A DNA stretch of 64,000 bases, taken from the NCBI GenBank assembly GCA_023400985.1, contig JAEXEN010000001.1, forward strand, positions 1-64,000. Reading direction: 5' to 3'. This DNA is from Bacillota bacterium. Lineage in GTDB: Bacteria; Bacillota; Clostridia; Christensenellales; CAG-138. Made by a program: the position numbers and the translations under genes. A model generated the notes under the pieces. The model was not told the origin of the DNA and did not search any database. It saw only the letters and a list, made by a program, of their open reading frames with translations. Of the stretch, positions 25,258-33,922 are shown piece by piece. Within the stretch, counting starts at the first letter, position 1. Each line of letters begins with the position of its first letter.

Positions 25258-26817
25258 ATGGAAAAACCGTTGAACAATTATACCGTGGCGCTGGATATGG
25301 AAACGCAGCGCGTTTCGATACTGTGGAAAAGCTTAGTGGTCGGCATTGCCGCAGGCGCGATCGTTGTGCTTTACCGCTTCGTGCTTACCAAAATGGAAGC
25401 CCTTTCGTTTGCGTGCTATGCTTTTTTCCTTGCGCACCCGGCGCTGCTCCCCGTTTTATTTGTAGCGCTTGGAGGGCTCGGTTATCTGGCCGGCGTTCTT
25501 GTAGATAAACATCGGCAAATCAGCGGCAGCGGTATACCGCAGATCAAGGGGATCATGCTGGGACATTTCCGCTTTCCGTGGTTGAATACCCTGTGGTCAA
25601 AGTTTGCGGGCGGCGCGCTCGCCATCCTCGCGGGCCTTTCTTTGGGACGTGAAGGCCCGTCCATCCAACTCGGCGCAAGCGTGGCCGAAGGGATCGGCAA
25701 AAAAGTTTCCGTAACGCGCGCGGAGCGGAAGTATCTTATTGCGGGCGGGGCAAGCGCGGGCCTTGCCGCAGCTTTCAACGCACCTCTTGCGGGCGTTATG
25801 TTTGCCGTAGAGGAAATTTTTAAATATCTCTCGCCCATCGTACTGCTTGCAACAACGATCGCCTCGGTGGCGGCGGATTTTCTTGCGCGCCTTGCGTTCG
25901 GCGCCGAGCCGATCTTTTCCTTCCCCACGCAAAGCCCGCTTCCGATGTCGGCTTACTGGATGGTTTGCGTATTGGGCGTTATCTTGGGCGGCGCGGGGGC
26001 GTTTTATAACCTGATATTGGTGAAAACGCAGGCACTTTATAAAAAAATCGAGAATCTGCGTATCCGCGTAGTTATCCCGTTTCTGCTGGCGGGAATCGCG
26101 GGGCTGCTGTTTCCCGTCGCTTTGGGCGGCGGCCACGCGGTGCTGGAGCATCTTCAGGTTTCCTCGGGATTTTTCTTTTTGCTGCTCATCCTTGTGGTCA
26201 AATTTGCGTTTTCCATGATCAGCTTCGGCTCCGGCGCGCCGGGCGGCATCTTTTTCCCGCTGCTCATTTTGGGCGCGCTCATCGGCGCTTTATTTGGCAA
26301 AGCGGCAGTCGCATGGTTGGGGATCGATGCTGTACTGCTCAACAACTTTATCATCTTAGCGATGGCGGGCTATTTTGCGGCCATTGTCCGGGCGCCGCTG
26401 ACGGGCGTGGTGCTGCTTTTGGAAATGACCGGCTCCTTTGAAAACCTGCTTCCGCTTGTACTGATCGCGGTCGTCGCAAGCGCAACGGCGGATATGCTCA
26501 AAAGCGCACCCGTTTACGACGCGCTTCTCGAAAATATGCTGAAGGACCAAAAGGGCTCCGCTTTCCCCGACGAGGGCAAAAAGATCACCATGGAAACCGT
26601 GGTGCATTTCGGCGCAAGTGCCGCGGGAAGATATGTGCGCGAGCTCTCTCTGCCGCAGGATTGCCTTTTGATCGCCGTCCGCCGGGAGGGCAAGGATATC
26701 ATTCCCAAGGGCGACACGCTCCTGCGCGCCGACGACACGTTGATCTTTCTCATAAACACCCATAACGAGGCGGAACAGCGTAAGGTTATACTGGGGCTTA
26801 CGGAAAAGACAAGATAA
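25258..26817 (+). CDS. ClC chloride channel/transporter with C-terminal RCK_C domain
   Basis: 519-aa ClC-family membrane protein. The selectivity-filter signatures are all present: SGSGIPQIKG, GREGPSIQLG (with the gating Glu) and GSGAPGGIFFPLL. About ten or more hydrophobic helices fill residues 25-420. The tail (about 440-519) is a TrkA_C/RCK_C domain (VRELSLPQDCLLIAVRREGK, LRADDTLIFLI), which usually binds small ligands and regulates the channel. Presence of the gating Glu allows either Cl-/H+ exchange or channel activity. ATG 25258 follows TGGAGGGCGT; the longer frame from 25237 is not supported. Confidence 0.93.
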   Translation: MEKPLNNYTVALDMETQRVSILWKSLVVGIAAGAIVVLYRFVLTKMEALSFACYAFFLAHPALLPVLFVALGGLGYLAGVLVDKHRQISGSGIPQIKGIMLGHFRFPWLNTLWSKFAGGALAILAGLSLGREGPSIQLGASVAEGIGKKVSVTRAERKYLIAGGASAGLAAAFNAPLAGVMFAVEEIFKYLSPIVLLATTIASVAADFLARLAFGAEPIFSFPTQSPLPMSAYWMVCVLGVILGGAGAFYNLILVKTQALYKKIENLRIRVVIPFLLAGIAGLLFPVALGGGHAVLEHLQVSSGFFFLLLILVVKFAFSMISFGSGAPGGIFFPLLILGALIGALFGKAAVAWLGIDAVLLNNFIILAMAGYFAAIVRAPLTGVVLLLEMTGSFENLLPLVLIAVVASATADMLKSAPVYDALLENMLKDQKGSAFPDEGKKITMETVVHFGASAAGRYVRELSLPQDCLLIAVRREGKDIIPKGDTLLRADDTLIFLINTHNEAEQRKVILGLTEKTR

Positions 26818-26849
26818 GCGATAACTTTTTTGCCGTTCCGCGTTTATGC

Positions 26850-27767
26850 TCACTCCATCACCCGGCGCAATTCCGAAACGTATTCTGCCGCCAAAGCCGA
26901 CAGCGGAAAGCCCGCCCGGCTGATGCAGCCGATCTCCAAAAGCGCGCCCTTGCCGGAAACGGTGAGGGCGCGTATGTTTTGATAATAGCGCGTCTTATTA
27001 TAGGCGCGGTTGATATGAGTCGCCACGGTATAGGCGTCGGTATTATCGATGATCTCATACATCGTCGCCCGGTCGGAAACCATGATCCGGTTTCGAGGAT
27101 CCGCAAGCCTGAGCTGTACCCATGAGGGCGCAAAGCTGTAATTTTCGTCCCGGTAGGTCACGACAGGGTAGTCCTGTAGGCTTTCTGCCGCGATTTGATC
27201 CTCCGTCGAGGAAAACATCGGATTTTTCTTGCCGACGATGACCGCCGGACAGGCTTCAGCCAGCTCGCGATATTCGAGTCCCTGGCTCTTGAACAACTGC
27301 AGCTGCATCCGCCGCTGCAGCTTTGACAAAATGACCAGCCCAATCTCCGCGTCCTGCCGGCTAACCCGCCGGACAATTTGGGAAAACGAGCCTTCGAGAA
27401 ACGCGAATTGGGCGTCGTTCCCCTTGTGCCGCTCATATACGCCTAGAAATACCGAATGGGCAAAGCGCAAGTATTGGCTGGCAATCCGAAGCGTTAGCGC
27501 CTCCCGCCGCTTCGCGTTCTCACAGAAATCCCCCAACAGACGGAAATGCTCGACCGCCGGCTCTGCAAAAGCGATCAGTTCATGCCCGAAATCGGTGAGC
27601 GTAACACCCTTGCCGCTTCGGAGAAATATCTTCTCCCGCAGTTCCTCCTCCAGATTCCGGAGCGACATCGAGAGATTGGGTTGGGAGATAAACAGCTGCT
27701 GCGCCGCTTTGCTGATCGACCCTGCGGCCGAAATAGCAAGAACGTGTTCGATCTGTTCTATTTTCAT
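26850..27767 (-). CDS. LysR-family transcriptional regulator
   Basis: 305-aa regulator with an N-terminal winged helix (residues 1-60: HVLAISAAGSISKAAQQLFISQPNLSMSLRNLE) and a periplasmic-binding-like effector domain. Divergently transcribed from the GPH transporter and D-aminoacylase-like genes, the usual arrangement for a LysR activator and its target, so it probably controls uptake and breakdown of the compound they handle. GGGGTATGCAGG precedes the ATG. Confidence 0.92.
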   Translation of the reverse strand: MKIEQIEHVLAISAAGSISKAAQQLFISQPNLSMSLRNLEEELREKIFLRSGKGVTLTDFGHELIAFAEPAVEHFRLLGDFCENAKRREALTLRIASQYLRFAHSVFLGVYERHKGNDAQFAFLEGSFSQIVRRVSRQDAEIGLVILSKLQRRMQLQLFKSQGLEYRELAEACPAVIVGKKNPMFSSTEDQIAAESLQDYPVVTYRDENYSFAPSWVQLRLADPRNRIMVSDRATMYEIIDNTDAYTVATHINRAYNKTRYYQNIRALTVSGKGALLEIGCISRAGFPLSALAAEYVSELRRVME

Positions 27768-27779
27768 CCTGCATACCCC

Positions 27780-27850
27780 ATAAATTATATTGATGGAAAT
27801 ATATAATTAATATATATTATTACTTTATATATCGCAAGGAATATACTGAA
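27780..27850. promoter_or_regulatory. Divergent AT-rich regulatory region (LysR / GPH)
   Basis: The gap between the divergent genes contains a near-palindrome TATATAATTAATATATA (one mismatched pair) within a very AT-rich stretch, a plausible LysR binding site. No exact promoter hexamers can be assigned with confidence. Confidence 0.35.
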
Positions 27851-27928
27851 AATCACAACTCGGAAAATCTGTTGAAAATCGCAATTCAAAAGATTACATT
27901 GGCTTTAAATAGCATACGGAGGGACGCT

Positions 27929-29293
27929 ATGGAAAAGGTAAGGCTTAAAGAAAAGCTCGGCATGGGCGGCATCACTCTTTCGATCAACCTGGTGGAACAA
28001 TTTGTCAGCGCATTTTTGCTGTTTTATCTCACCGACGTGTTAGGCCTCTCTCCCGCCTTGGCTGGCGTCGTGCTGATGCTCGGCAGGATATGGGACGGTG
28101 TGAACGACCCGATCATCGGCTTTTTTGCCGACAACCGGCGGTTTAAAAGCGGGGAGCGCGTCCGCCCCTACGCCCTGTATTTCTGCCTCCCGCTGGCTGT
28201 CTGCGGCATAATTATGTTTACGCGCGCAGCCGTTCCCGACGGATTGAAATTCGCGTATGCGCTTTTTATGTACATCATCTTCGACACGCTGGTCACCATA
28301 ATCCGCCTTCCTTCCTACGGCATACCGATGCTCGCTACATCAGATCCCGAGCAGCGCATCACTATCAACACCTATGTTTCCGGCGCCGCTACCCTCGGCG
28401 GCGTGCTTGCCTCCCTCATGTGCTGGCCGCTGGTGCGCGGCTTCGGCGGCGTGGACGCCGACGGTACAGTGATAAACGGCGCGCGCGGCTTTTTCTGGAC
28501 CGCCGCGGTGATCGGCGTCTTTATTGTCATCGGCTCGCTCGTGTGCTATTTCACAACGAAAGAACGCGTCAAACCCATCGACGAAAGGGAGGAAAAGATC
28601 GGGGCCGGAAAAGCGCTTTCCATGATGCTCCACTGCCGGTGCTGGATCAAGAATTCCGCTTTCACCCTCTTTTATTACATGAGCAACCTGATGGTCACCA
28701 CCAGCCTCGTGTATTACGCTACCTACGTGCTGAAAAATTCCGGCGCGGTGACTACCATCATGGCGGCCTTTGCCGCAGGTTCCCTTGTGGTGCTGCCTCT
28801 GGTGTCCTATGTCAGCAAACGCTTCGGCCGACGGATCGCCATGATGACCGGTGCGTCCCTTCTGATCCTCGCGAAGCTAATTTTTCTGGCCGGCCCGTAC
28901 AACATGCTTATCGTGATGGTCAACAGCTTTATCACCGGCCTCTCGGTGGGCTTCAACATCGTGCTGTTCAGCACCAACCGCGCCGATATGGTGGATATCA
29001 TCGAATGGAAGCAAGGGCGGCGCCTTGAAAACCTCATGTCCACGCTGAGCGGGTTCATCGCAAAATGCGGTTCGTCCATCGCCACACTGCTGATCGGTTT
29101 TGCACTGGAGCTTACCCATTATGTCGCCGACGCGCCTACGCAAACCCCGGAGGCTCTACGGGCGATCGTCGCCTTTCAGGGGCTCGCGCCGCTGGTCATC
29201 GGCGTCATCATGCTGGCCATCTCCATGTTCATCACCTTAGACGGCGACGTCAGCGCGATGAACGCGGAGAAAGCGCTGAAAGGCATCGCCTGA
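27929..29293 (+). CDS. GPH-family (MelB-like) cation symporter
   Basis: 454-aa membrane protein of the glycoside-pentoside-hexuronide:cation symporter family within the MFS fold. Hallmarks are LVEQFVSAFLLFYLTDVLGL near the N-terminus, GRIWDGVNDPIIGFFADN (the cation-site aspartates) and the central WIKNSAFTLFYYMSNLM. It probably imports a sugar or sugar-like amide with Na+ or H+. Start at 27929 is set by CGGAGGGACG. Followed by a short terminator, a dispersed repeat and the deacylase gene. Confidence 0.9.
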   Translation: MEKVRLKEKLGMGGITLSINLVEQFVSAFLLFYLTDVLGLSPALAGVVLMLGRIWDGVNDPIIGFFADNRRFKSGERVRPYALYFCLPLAVCGIIMFTRAAVPDGLKFAYALFMYIIFDTLVTIIRLPSYGIPMLATSDPEQRITINTYVSGAATLGGVLASLMCWPLVRGFGGVDADGTVINGARGFFWTAAVIGVFIVIGSLVCYFTTKERVKPIDEREEKIGAGKALSMMLHCRCWIKNSAFTLFYYMSNLMVTTSLVYYATYVLKNSGAVTTIMAAFAAGSLVVLPLVSYVSKRFGRRIAMMTGASLLILAKLIFLAGPYNMLIVMVNSFITGLSVGFNIVLFSTNRADMVDIIEWKQGRRLENLMSTLSGFIAKCGSSIATLLIGFALELTHYVADAPTQTPEALRAIVAFQGLAPLVIGVIMLAISMFITLDGDVSAMNAEKALKGIA

Positions 29294-29299
29294 AGGCTC

Positions 29300-29520
29300 C
29301 GCCTTTAAAGTGACCTACGTCACTTTTTTGAGGTTGTACGCTTTACCTAAAATGCTTCGCATTTCCGGGCGGTAAAGCATGAAAGGTACGAAAGCCTTCT
29401 GCTTTCATCCGTTTCGGCACGCAAGGCCGCAAGCCTTGGCCCGTAAGGGCTCCGGCTTTGCCGGACGCGTACATGTCGCCGAAGCCGGAAGAAAGTCAAG
29501 GGGTATGCCCCTTGGCAATC
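29300..29520. repeat. Multi-hairpin dispersed intergenic repeat (copy B)
   Basis: A chain of inverted repeats in the same order as at 8.9-9.2 kb: terminator-like hairpin; GCTTTACC/GGTAAAGC enclosing AAATG/CATTT; GAAAG/CTTTC; AAGGC/GCCTT; TCCGGC/GCCGGA; CCGGCTT/AAGCCGG; AAGGGG/CCCCTT. The segment from CTTTCATCCGTTTCGGCACG through GTACATGT is nearly identical to copy A. Several differences between the copies keep the stems paired. Confidence 0.75.
29308..29329 (+). terminator. Short terminator after the GPH gene
   Basis: A perfect 7-bp stem AAGTGAC/GTCACTT with loop CTAC is followed by TTTT. The hairpin also forms the first module of repeat copy B. Confidence 0.65.
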
Positions 29521-29564
29521 CTGTGGTTTGGATATGGCTCTTGGCACAGAAATAAGGAGAAACC

Positions 29565-31154
29565 ATGTTTGATTTGATCATCAAAAACGCAACCATCATC
29601 AACGGCAGCGGCCGCCCCGGTTACCGCGGCGACGTGGGCGTGCGCAAAGGCAAAATCATATCGGTCGGGCAGGTCGAAGGGGAAGCGGCGGAAACCGTAG
29701 ATGCAAACGGATATGCGCTCGCACCGGGCTTCATCGATGTGCATGCGCACGGCGATCTGTTCGCCCATGTGGACCCTCTTTGCGCTTCAAAGTTAAGGCA
29801 AGGCATCACCACAGAGATCTCTGGGCAGTGCGGCTTAGGGCCCGCCCCGGTGCGCTTTGAGACCCTGCCCGTATATAAAAGCTATTATGAGAAGCAAGGC
29901 GCGCCGCTTCACCCCCGGGCGGAGACTTTCACCTCCTACTTCACCTATTTCAACGAGGTCGCGCAGCAGCAGCGCGGCATTCATATGGCACTCTTTGCCC
30001 CTCACGGTACGCTGCGCATCGCAGCCATGGGCTTTTCCCCTGCGGCGCCGGACGGCGCGCAGTTATCCGCCATGCGCGCCCTGCTGGAGCAAGCTATGCA
30101 GGCGGGAGCATTGGGGCTTTCCACAGGGCTGATGTACGCGCCCGGTTCCTTTTCCCAGAGCGAAGAGCTCATCTCCCTCTGCGAAGTGGCAGCCGAATTT
30201 GGCGGCATCTATACCTCGCATCTGCGCAACCAAGGCGAGTATCTTGTTGAAAGCGTTGAGGAGGCGCTGCTGATGGGCGAGCGCACCGGCGTCGGGGTCA
30301 ACATCTCCCACCATAAGGCGGCCGGCAAAAGCAACTGGGGCAAGGTGCGGGAAACTACCGCTTTGCTAAACCGCGCGCGGGAACGCGGGATTATCGCCAC
30401 GCATGATGTCTATCCCTACGCCGCCAGTTCCACCACGCTCAGCGCCACACTTCCTCCTTCCTGCATGAAGGAGGGGATTGAAACTTTGCTTGTCCGCTTG
30501 TCCGACGCCGCCTATGTGAAGGAGCTGGAACAGCGTATCTTTGAACCCGCGGAGGTATGGGAAAACAGCCTGTTGGATTGCGGCTATGACGGCATCCTCA
30601 TCTTTCGCGCGCCCGCCACGCCCGCGGCCGAGGGGAAGAGCATCGCGCAGTTCGCGAAGGAATGCAGCATTACGCCCTTCGACGCTTATATCCGTCTGCT
30701 AAGGGAAAACAAGCTTGCCGTAGGGGATATCTGCTTTTCCATGGCACAGGAAGACGTCGATTATCTGGCGGCGGACCCTTTCTGCATGTTCGGCACCGAC
30801 GCCCTTTATGTAGAAGGAATGAAAAACACCCATCCCAGGGCAATCGGTACCTTCCCGCGCATCTTAGGCAGATGCGTGCGCGAAAACCGCCTGCTCCCGC
30901 TGGAAGAGGCGGTCCGCAAGATGACCTCCCTCGCGGCGGACACCTATAAGCTACGCGGTAAAGGACGCATCGCAGCAGGTTATGATGCCGATCTCACCCT
31001 CTTCGACCCGGAACACATCATCGACCATGCCGATTATACCGACCCGCTCGCACCTAACGAGGGAATCGTTCGGGTATATGTGGGCGGTAAGCTAGCGCTA
31101 CGCGACGGTGAACCGACCGGCTGTATGAACGGGCAGATCATAAAGCGCGCATAG
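29565..31154 (+). CDS. N-acyl-D-amino-acid deacylase / D-aminoacylase-like amidohydrolase
   Basis: 529-aa metal-dependent amidohydrolase of the D-aminoacylase/dihydroorotase-like group. It has the N-terminal small beta domain (LIIKNATIINGSGRP), the metal-binding PGFIDVHAHGD, the TEISGQCGLGPAPV block, His ligands in TSHLRNQGEY and NISHHKAAGKSNWG, and a catalytic Asp region FGTDALYVEG. Substrate could be an N-acyl-D-amino acid or another D-amino-acid conjugate; specificity is inferred from family. AAGGAGAAACC precedes the ATG. It lies after the GPH symporter and probably shares its LysR control. Confidence 0.85.
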   Translation: MFDLIIKNATIINGSGRPGYRGDVGVRKGKIISVGQVEGEAAETVDANGYALAPGFIDVHAHGDLFAHVDPLCASKLRQGITTEISGQCGLGPAPVRFETLPVYKSYYEKQGAPLHPRAETFTSYFTYFNEVAQQQRGIHMALFAPHGTLRIAAMGFSPAAPDGAQLSAMRALLEQAMQAGALGLSTGLMYAPGSFSQSEELISLCEVAAEFGGIYTSHLRNQGEYLVESVEEALLMGERTGVGVNISHHKAAGKSNWGKVRETTALLNRARERGIIATHDVYPYAASSTTLSATLPPSCMKEGIETLLVRLSDAAYVKELEQRIFEPAEVWENSLLDCGYDGILIFRAPATPAAEGKSIAQFAKECSITPFDAYIRLLRENKLAVGDICFSMAQEDVDYLAADPFCMFGTDALYVEGMKNTHPRAIGTFPRILGRCVRENRLLPLEEAVRKMTSLAADTYKLRGKGRIAAGYDADLTLFDPEHIIDHADYTDPLAPNEGIVRVYVGGKLALRDGEPTGCMNGQIIKRA

Positions 31155-31203
31155 GCATCTATGTGCCTGTGGGAACCATTTAGATAAGCACTTTCACAGT
31201 AAT

Positions 31204-31237
31204 AGCCTACGATACATATTGTATCATAGGCTTTTTT
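31204..31237 (+). terminator. Rho-independent terminator of the deacylase gene
   Basis: The stem AGCCTA-GATACA / TGTATC-TAGGCT, with one C/A mismatch and loop TAT, is followed by TTTTTT. Confidence 0.9.
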
Positions 31238-31296
31238 CCTGTCCGTTTTTAGTATAACACTATACAGCATGGGGTGTTTTTATTTGGCACGAGGCT

Positions 31297-31465
31297 AGCC
31301 GTCCGCGTATAATCCGAACCCGGTCTCCTGCGGACCTAATCGTCATAATTTGAGGCGATTTCAAGGCGGAGGAGGGCGGCATAGTGGTGCTATTCCAACT
31401 GACGACAACGAAGAAAGCGTCCAAATCATGGCGTTTAGGCGAGTTCGGACTATACGCGGACGGCT
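31297..31465. mobile_element. MITE-like element with long terminal inverted repeats
   Basis: The 371-bp gap holds a 23-bp inverted repeat, left 31297-31319 and right 31443-31465, differing at one base (AGCCGTCCGCGTATA.TCCGAAC). Similarity continues inward (CCTAA.CG.CAT.ATTT), offset by about 12 bp on the left. The interior has no convincing gene. Size (about 170 bp) and structure fit a miniature inverted-repeat transposable element; no flanking target duplication was identified by eye. Confidence 0.5.
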
Positions 31466-31525
31466 GAGTATTCACTACCCGGTTTTCGGTAATAATTGCC
31501 GTATAAATAGCAAGGAAACAGATGA

Positions 31526-32572
31526 ATGGAAAAAGGATTAAAACTACATAAATTCAAGAGGATATTGTGCGGTTCATTTGGCATCCGCAAGAAAAGCAGG
31601 AAGGTTTTATTCTGCGCAAGCATCGGTTTTATCGGTATCGTGATCGTACTTGTGAGCATGTTGGGACACCAAAATACCCCGGTTGCAAACAAGGATGTCG
31701 TGCGAATTGCCGCTGAAACCAATACGTTTGCAGTTCCCGAACAACCCGCTGAGCCGGCGGACGGTACAACTGCGATAACGCCGCCACTCCCTCCTTCCCC
31801 CTCCCCCCCATCCACGCTGCAGCCGGTCGATTTTGACGGGCTGATCGAGTTTTATCAGCTGACGGCAGATCATTATTATAATGACTACGGCTATTCTTCC
31901 AACCACTATGCGTACACCGATGAAGAGCTGAATATGCTTGCAAAAGTAATTTACGGCGAAGCGCACGGCGAGCCGCCAAAAGGGAAGATCGCGGTAGGAA
32001 ACGTGGTGATGAATCGCGTGCTTGCGCGCGGCTACCCCGGCAAAACGATAAAAGCCGTTATCACCGCTCCCGGTCAGTTCACGGGTTATTCCGCGTCCAT
32101 CAAGCCCAATTCGGCATGCATTTCCGCCGCCCGGCAGGTGCTGGACTGGGAAGTTTGGGTCATACCGCAGGATGTTTATTTCTTCCACGCAAGTTCAGAC
32201 CCCGACGACAAGGGAAATTGGGGTACGCATAAATATTGCACAAGGATAGGCGCGCATGTTTTCTATACCGAAAATTACGGCGGGCGAAACAGGAACGGGA
32301 AAATACCGCCCGCGCTGTACGAGCGCGTTTATAAATGGCCGCAATACGGATGTAAACCCGGAAAACGAGTATACAGGCTGCAGTACATGCTAAACAAGCT
32401 GGGATACGATTTAAACGCGGACAGCTACTTCGGGAAAGACACAAAGGAAGCAATCGTTTCGTTTCAGGCGAAGAATAGGTTAAAGGCCGATGGCGTGGCA
32501 GGTCCCGCTACAATTTTAGCCCTGATCAAGGCGTTTGGGCCAAGCGAATATATCGCCAAGTTCGGCGGCTGA
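31526..32572 (+). CDS. SleB-type cell-wall hydrolase with C-terminal peptidoglycan-binding domain
   Basis: 348-aa exported or membrane-anchored hydrolase. N-terminal hydrophobic segment at about residues 28-45, then a Pro/Ser linker. A Hydrolase_2/SleB domain follows (about 130-270), with the catalytic Glu in VIYGEAHGEPP and the conserved PGQFTGY, YFFHASSDPDDKG and GTHKYC segments. A PG_binding_1 repeat ends the protein (RLQYMLNKLGYDLNADSYFGKDT, DGVAGPAT). SleB relatives act as spore-cortex lytic transglycosylases during germination, fitting a spore former; a vegetative wall role is possible. AAGGAAA precedes the ATG. Confidence 0.9.
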   Translation: MEKGLKLHKFKRILCGSFGIRKKSRKVLFCASIGFIGIVIVLVSMLGHQNTPVANKDVVRIAAETNTFAVPEQPAEPADGTTAITPPLPPSPSPPSTLQPVDFDGLIEFYQLTADHYYNDYGYSSNHYAYTDEELNMLAKVIYGEAHGEPPKGKIAVGNVVMNRVLARGYPGKTIKAVITAPGQFTGYSASIKPNSACISAARQVLDWEVWVIPQDVYFFHASSDPDDKGNWGTHKYCTRIGAHVFYTENYGGRNRNGKIPPALYERVYKWPQYGCKPGKRVYRLQYMLNKLGYDLNADSYFGKDTKEAIVSFQAKNRLKADGVAGPATILALIKAFGPSEYIAKFGG

Positions 32573-32704
32573 CGGGATTGAAACTGCAATAGGCTCGACT
32601 TTGCTGCCTTCCGCATTTCCCCGCGGGAAAATCCCGGAGGCTATTTCCTTCCGTCCGGAGCTCCGAATGTCCCTCTTGGATACCACGCTACTGCAATTAC
32701 CCAT

Positions 32705-33922
32705 TTACGGGTGAGCAGGCGCCCATTCGCATGAGCCGGGATGATAGAAGCATCGCGGGTATTTTCCCCAAATATCCGCGTATTCTCCCATGGCCAGCGG
32801 ACGACAGTCATCACAGGCATAGCGAAATTCACACTCTTTACAAACATCTATTTTATCTTTGGTAATTTCCCAATAACCCAATAGCTTATCGCGAATCATC
32901 GTTTGCGCATCATGACGGACATTACCGCAACGCAGATCTCGAGCAAAGATGCATGGCAATATATCGCCGCAAGAGGTCACGGCAAATTTCCCATACCAAC
33001 AGCTGTTCCAAAACTTATTGCGGGAAAAGTCCTCAACGGATGTGACGAAATTTGGTTTCAACATATTGCGCAGCTGCAGAATATCCGGATCCGTCACGGC
33101 ATGGCTATTCTGCGCGCTATGCCGAACTTTGCGCACGGTATCACATCCGCTATAGCGGTGCCCTTTCGCCTCAATGTAAGCAATGATTTTTTTCAACGCT
33201 TCTTGGTTTTCGCGCATAAGCACAACAGCTATCCGGGTTGGAATGTGTAATTCTCGCAGCAAATCCAAACTTTTATCCAATGCCGCAAAACTGCCTTTGC
33301 ATTGGGTAATATTTTCATGGGAGGTCACATCATAACCATATAGTGAAACACGTACCGAAGCACCGGCCTTTTTTATCAGCTGCGCTGTATTCGAAGATAG
33401 AAAACAACCGTTTGTAAATATGTCAATGCTGTTTATACCAATATTGTATGCATAGCTCAATAGCTCGTCAAAGTCAGGGTGCAGCAACGGTTCGCCGCCG
33501 ATGAATTGGATGGCGCTACATCCCGTTTTGCGTACCGTATTCAGTATATCCTTCCACTCGGCTATGGATAGCTCTTGGTCGATCTGTTCTCTATCGGGGG
33601 ACCCAAACGCCCCGTAACAGTGGAGACAATGGCAGTTGCAGCGGCTGGTTAACTCCAGCCATACATAGCGCAGCGAAGGCTCCGGCTTTGTAATGTCGGA
33701 TAGCTGCCCATACTGCATGCAGTTAAATAATGATCGATCACATAAATCATGCATGAACGATCCGTACTTTCCGACATCTTCTCCGCGAAGAGCACGGTCG
33801 ATAATTTCTCTGCCATCTGCGTTTAGGCTGAATACCGTTCCGTTGTACAAATCATAAATCGCGGCTCCGCTTGTTCCTTTCACATAGCAGCAATGTGAGG
33901 ATAGTTTATACATGCCCTGCAT
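32705..33922 (-). CDS. Radical SAM/SPASM peptide-modifying enzyme
   Basis: 405-aa radical SAM protein. An N-terminal region (about 1-60, IYDLYNGTVFSLNADGREI) resembles the peptide-binding leader domain of RiPP maturases. The SAM cluster motif CNCHCLHC (CX3CX2C) lies near residue 95, followed by QFIGGEPLLHPDF. The C-terminus is a SPASM domain: CWYG, then GDILPC, CKECEFRYACDDC and later CF/SC, enough ligands for two auxiliary 4Fe-4S clusters. Such enzymes form thioether or C-C crosslinks in peptides. Its start overlaps the end of the Cys-rich gene by 17 bp (ATG 33922; ATG 33913 is an alternative), so that protein is the probable substrate. Codon use looks more AT-rich than in neighbours. Confidence 0.85.
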   Translation of the reverse strand: MQGMYKLSSHCCYVKGTSGAAIYDLYNGTVFSLNADGREIIDRALRGEDVGKYGSFMHDLCDRSLFNCMQYGQLSDITKPEPSLRYVWLELTSRCNCHCLHCYGAFGSPDREQIDQELSIAEWKDILNTVRKTGCSAIQFIGGEPLLHPDFDELLSYAYNIGINSIDIFTNGCFLSSNTAQLIKKAGASVRVSLYGYDVTSHENITQCKGSFAALDKSLDLLRELHIPTRIAVVLMRENQEALKKIIAYIEAKGHRYSGCDTVRKVRHSAQNSHAVTDPDILQLRNMLKPNFVTSVEDFSRNKFWNSCWYGKFAVTSCGDILPCIFARDLRCGNVRHDAQTMIRDKLLGYWEITKDKIDVCKECEFRYACDDCRPLAMGEYADIWGKYPRCFYHPGSCEWAPAHP

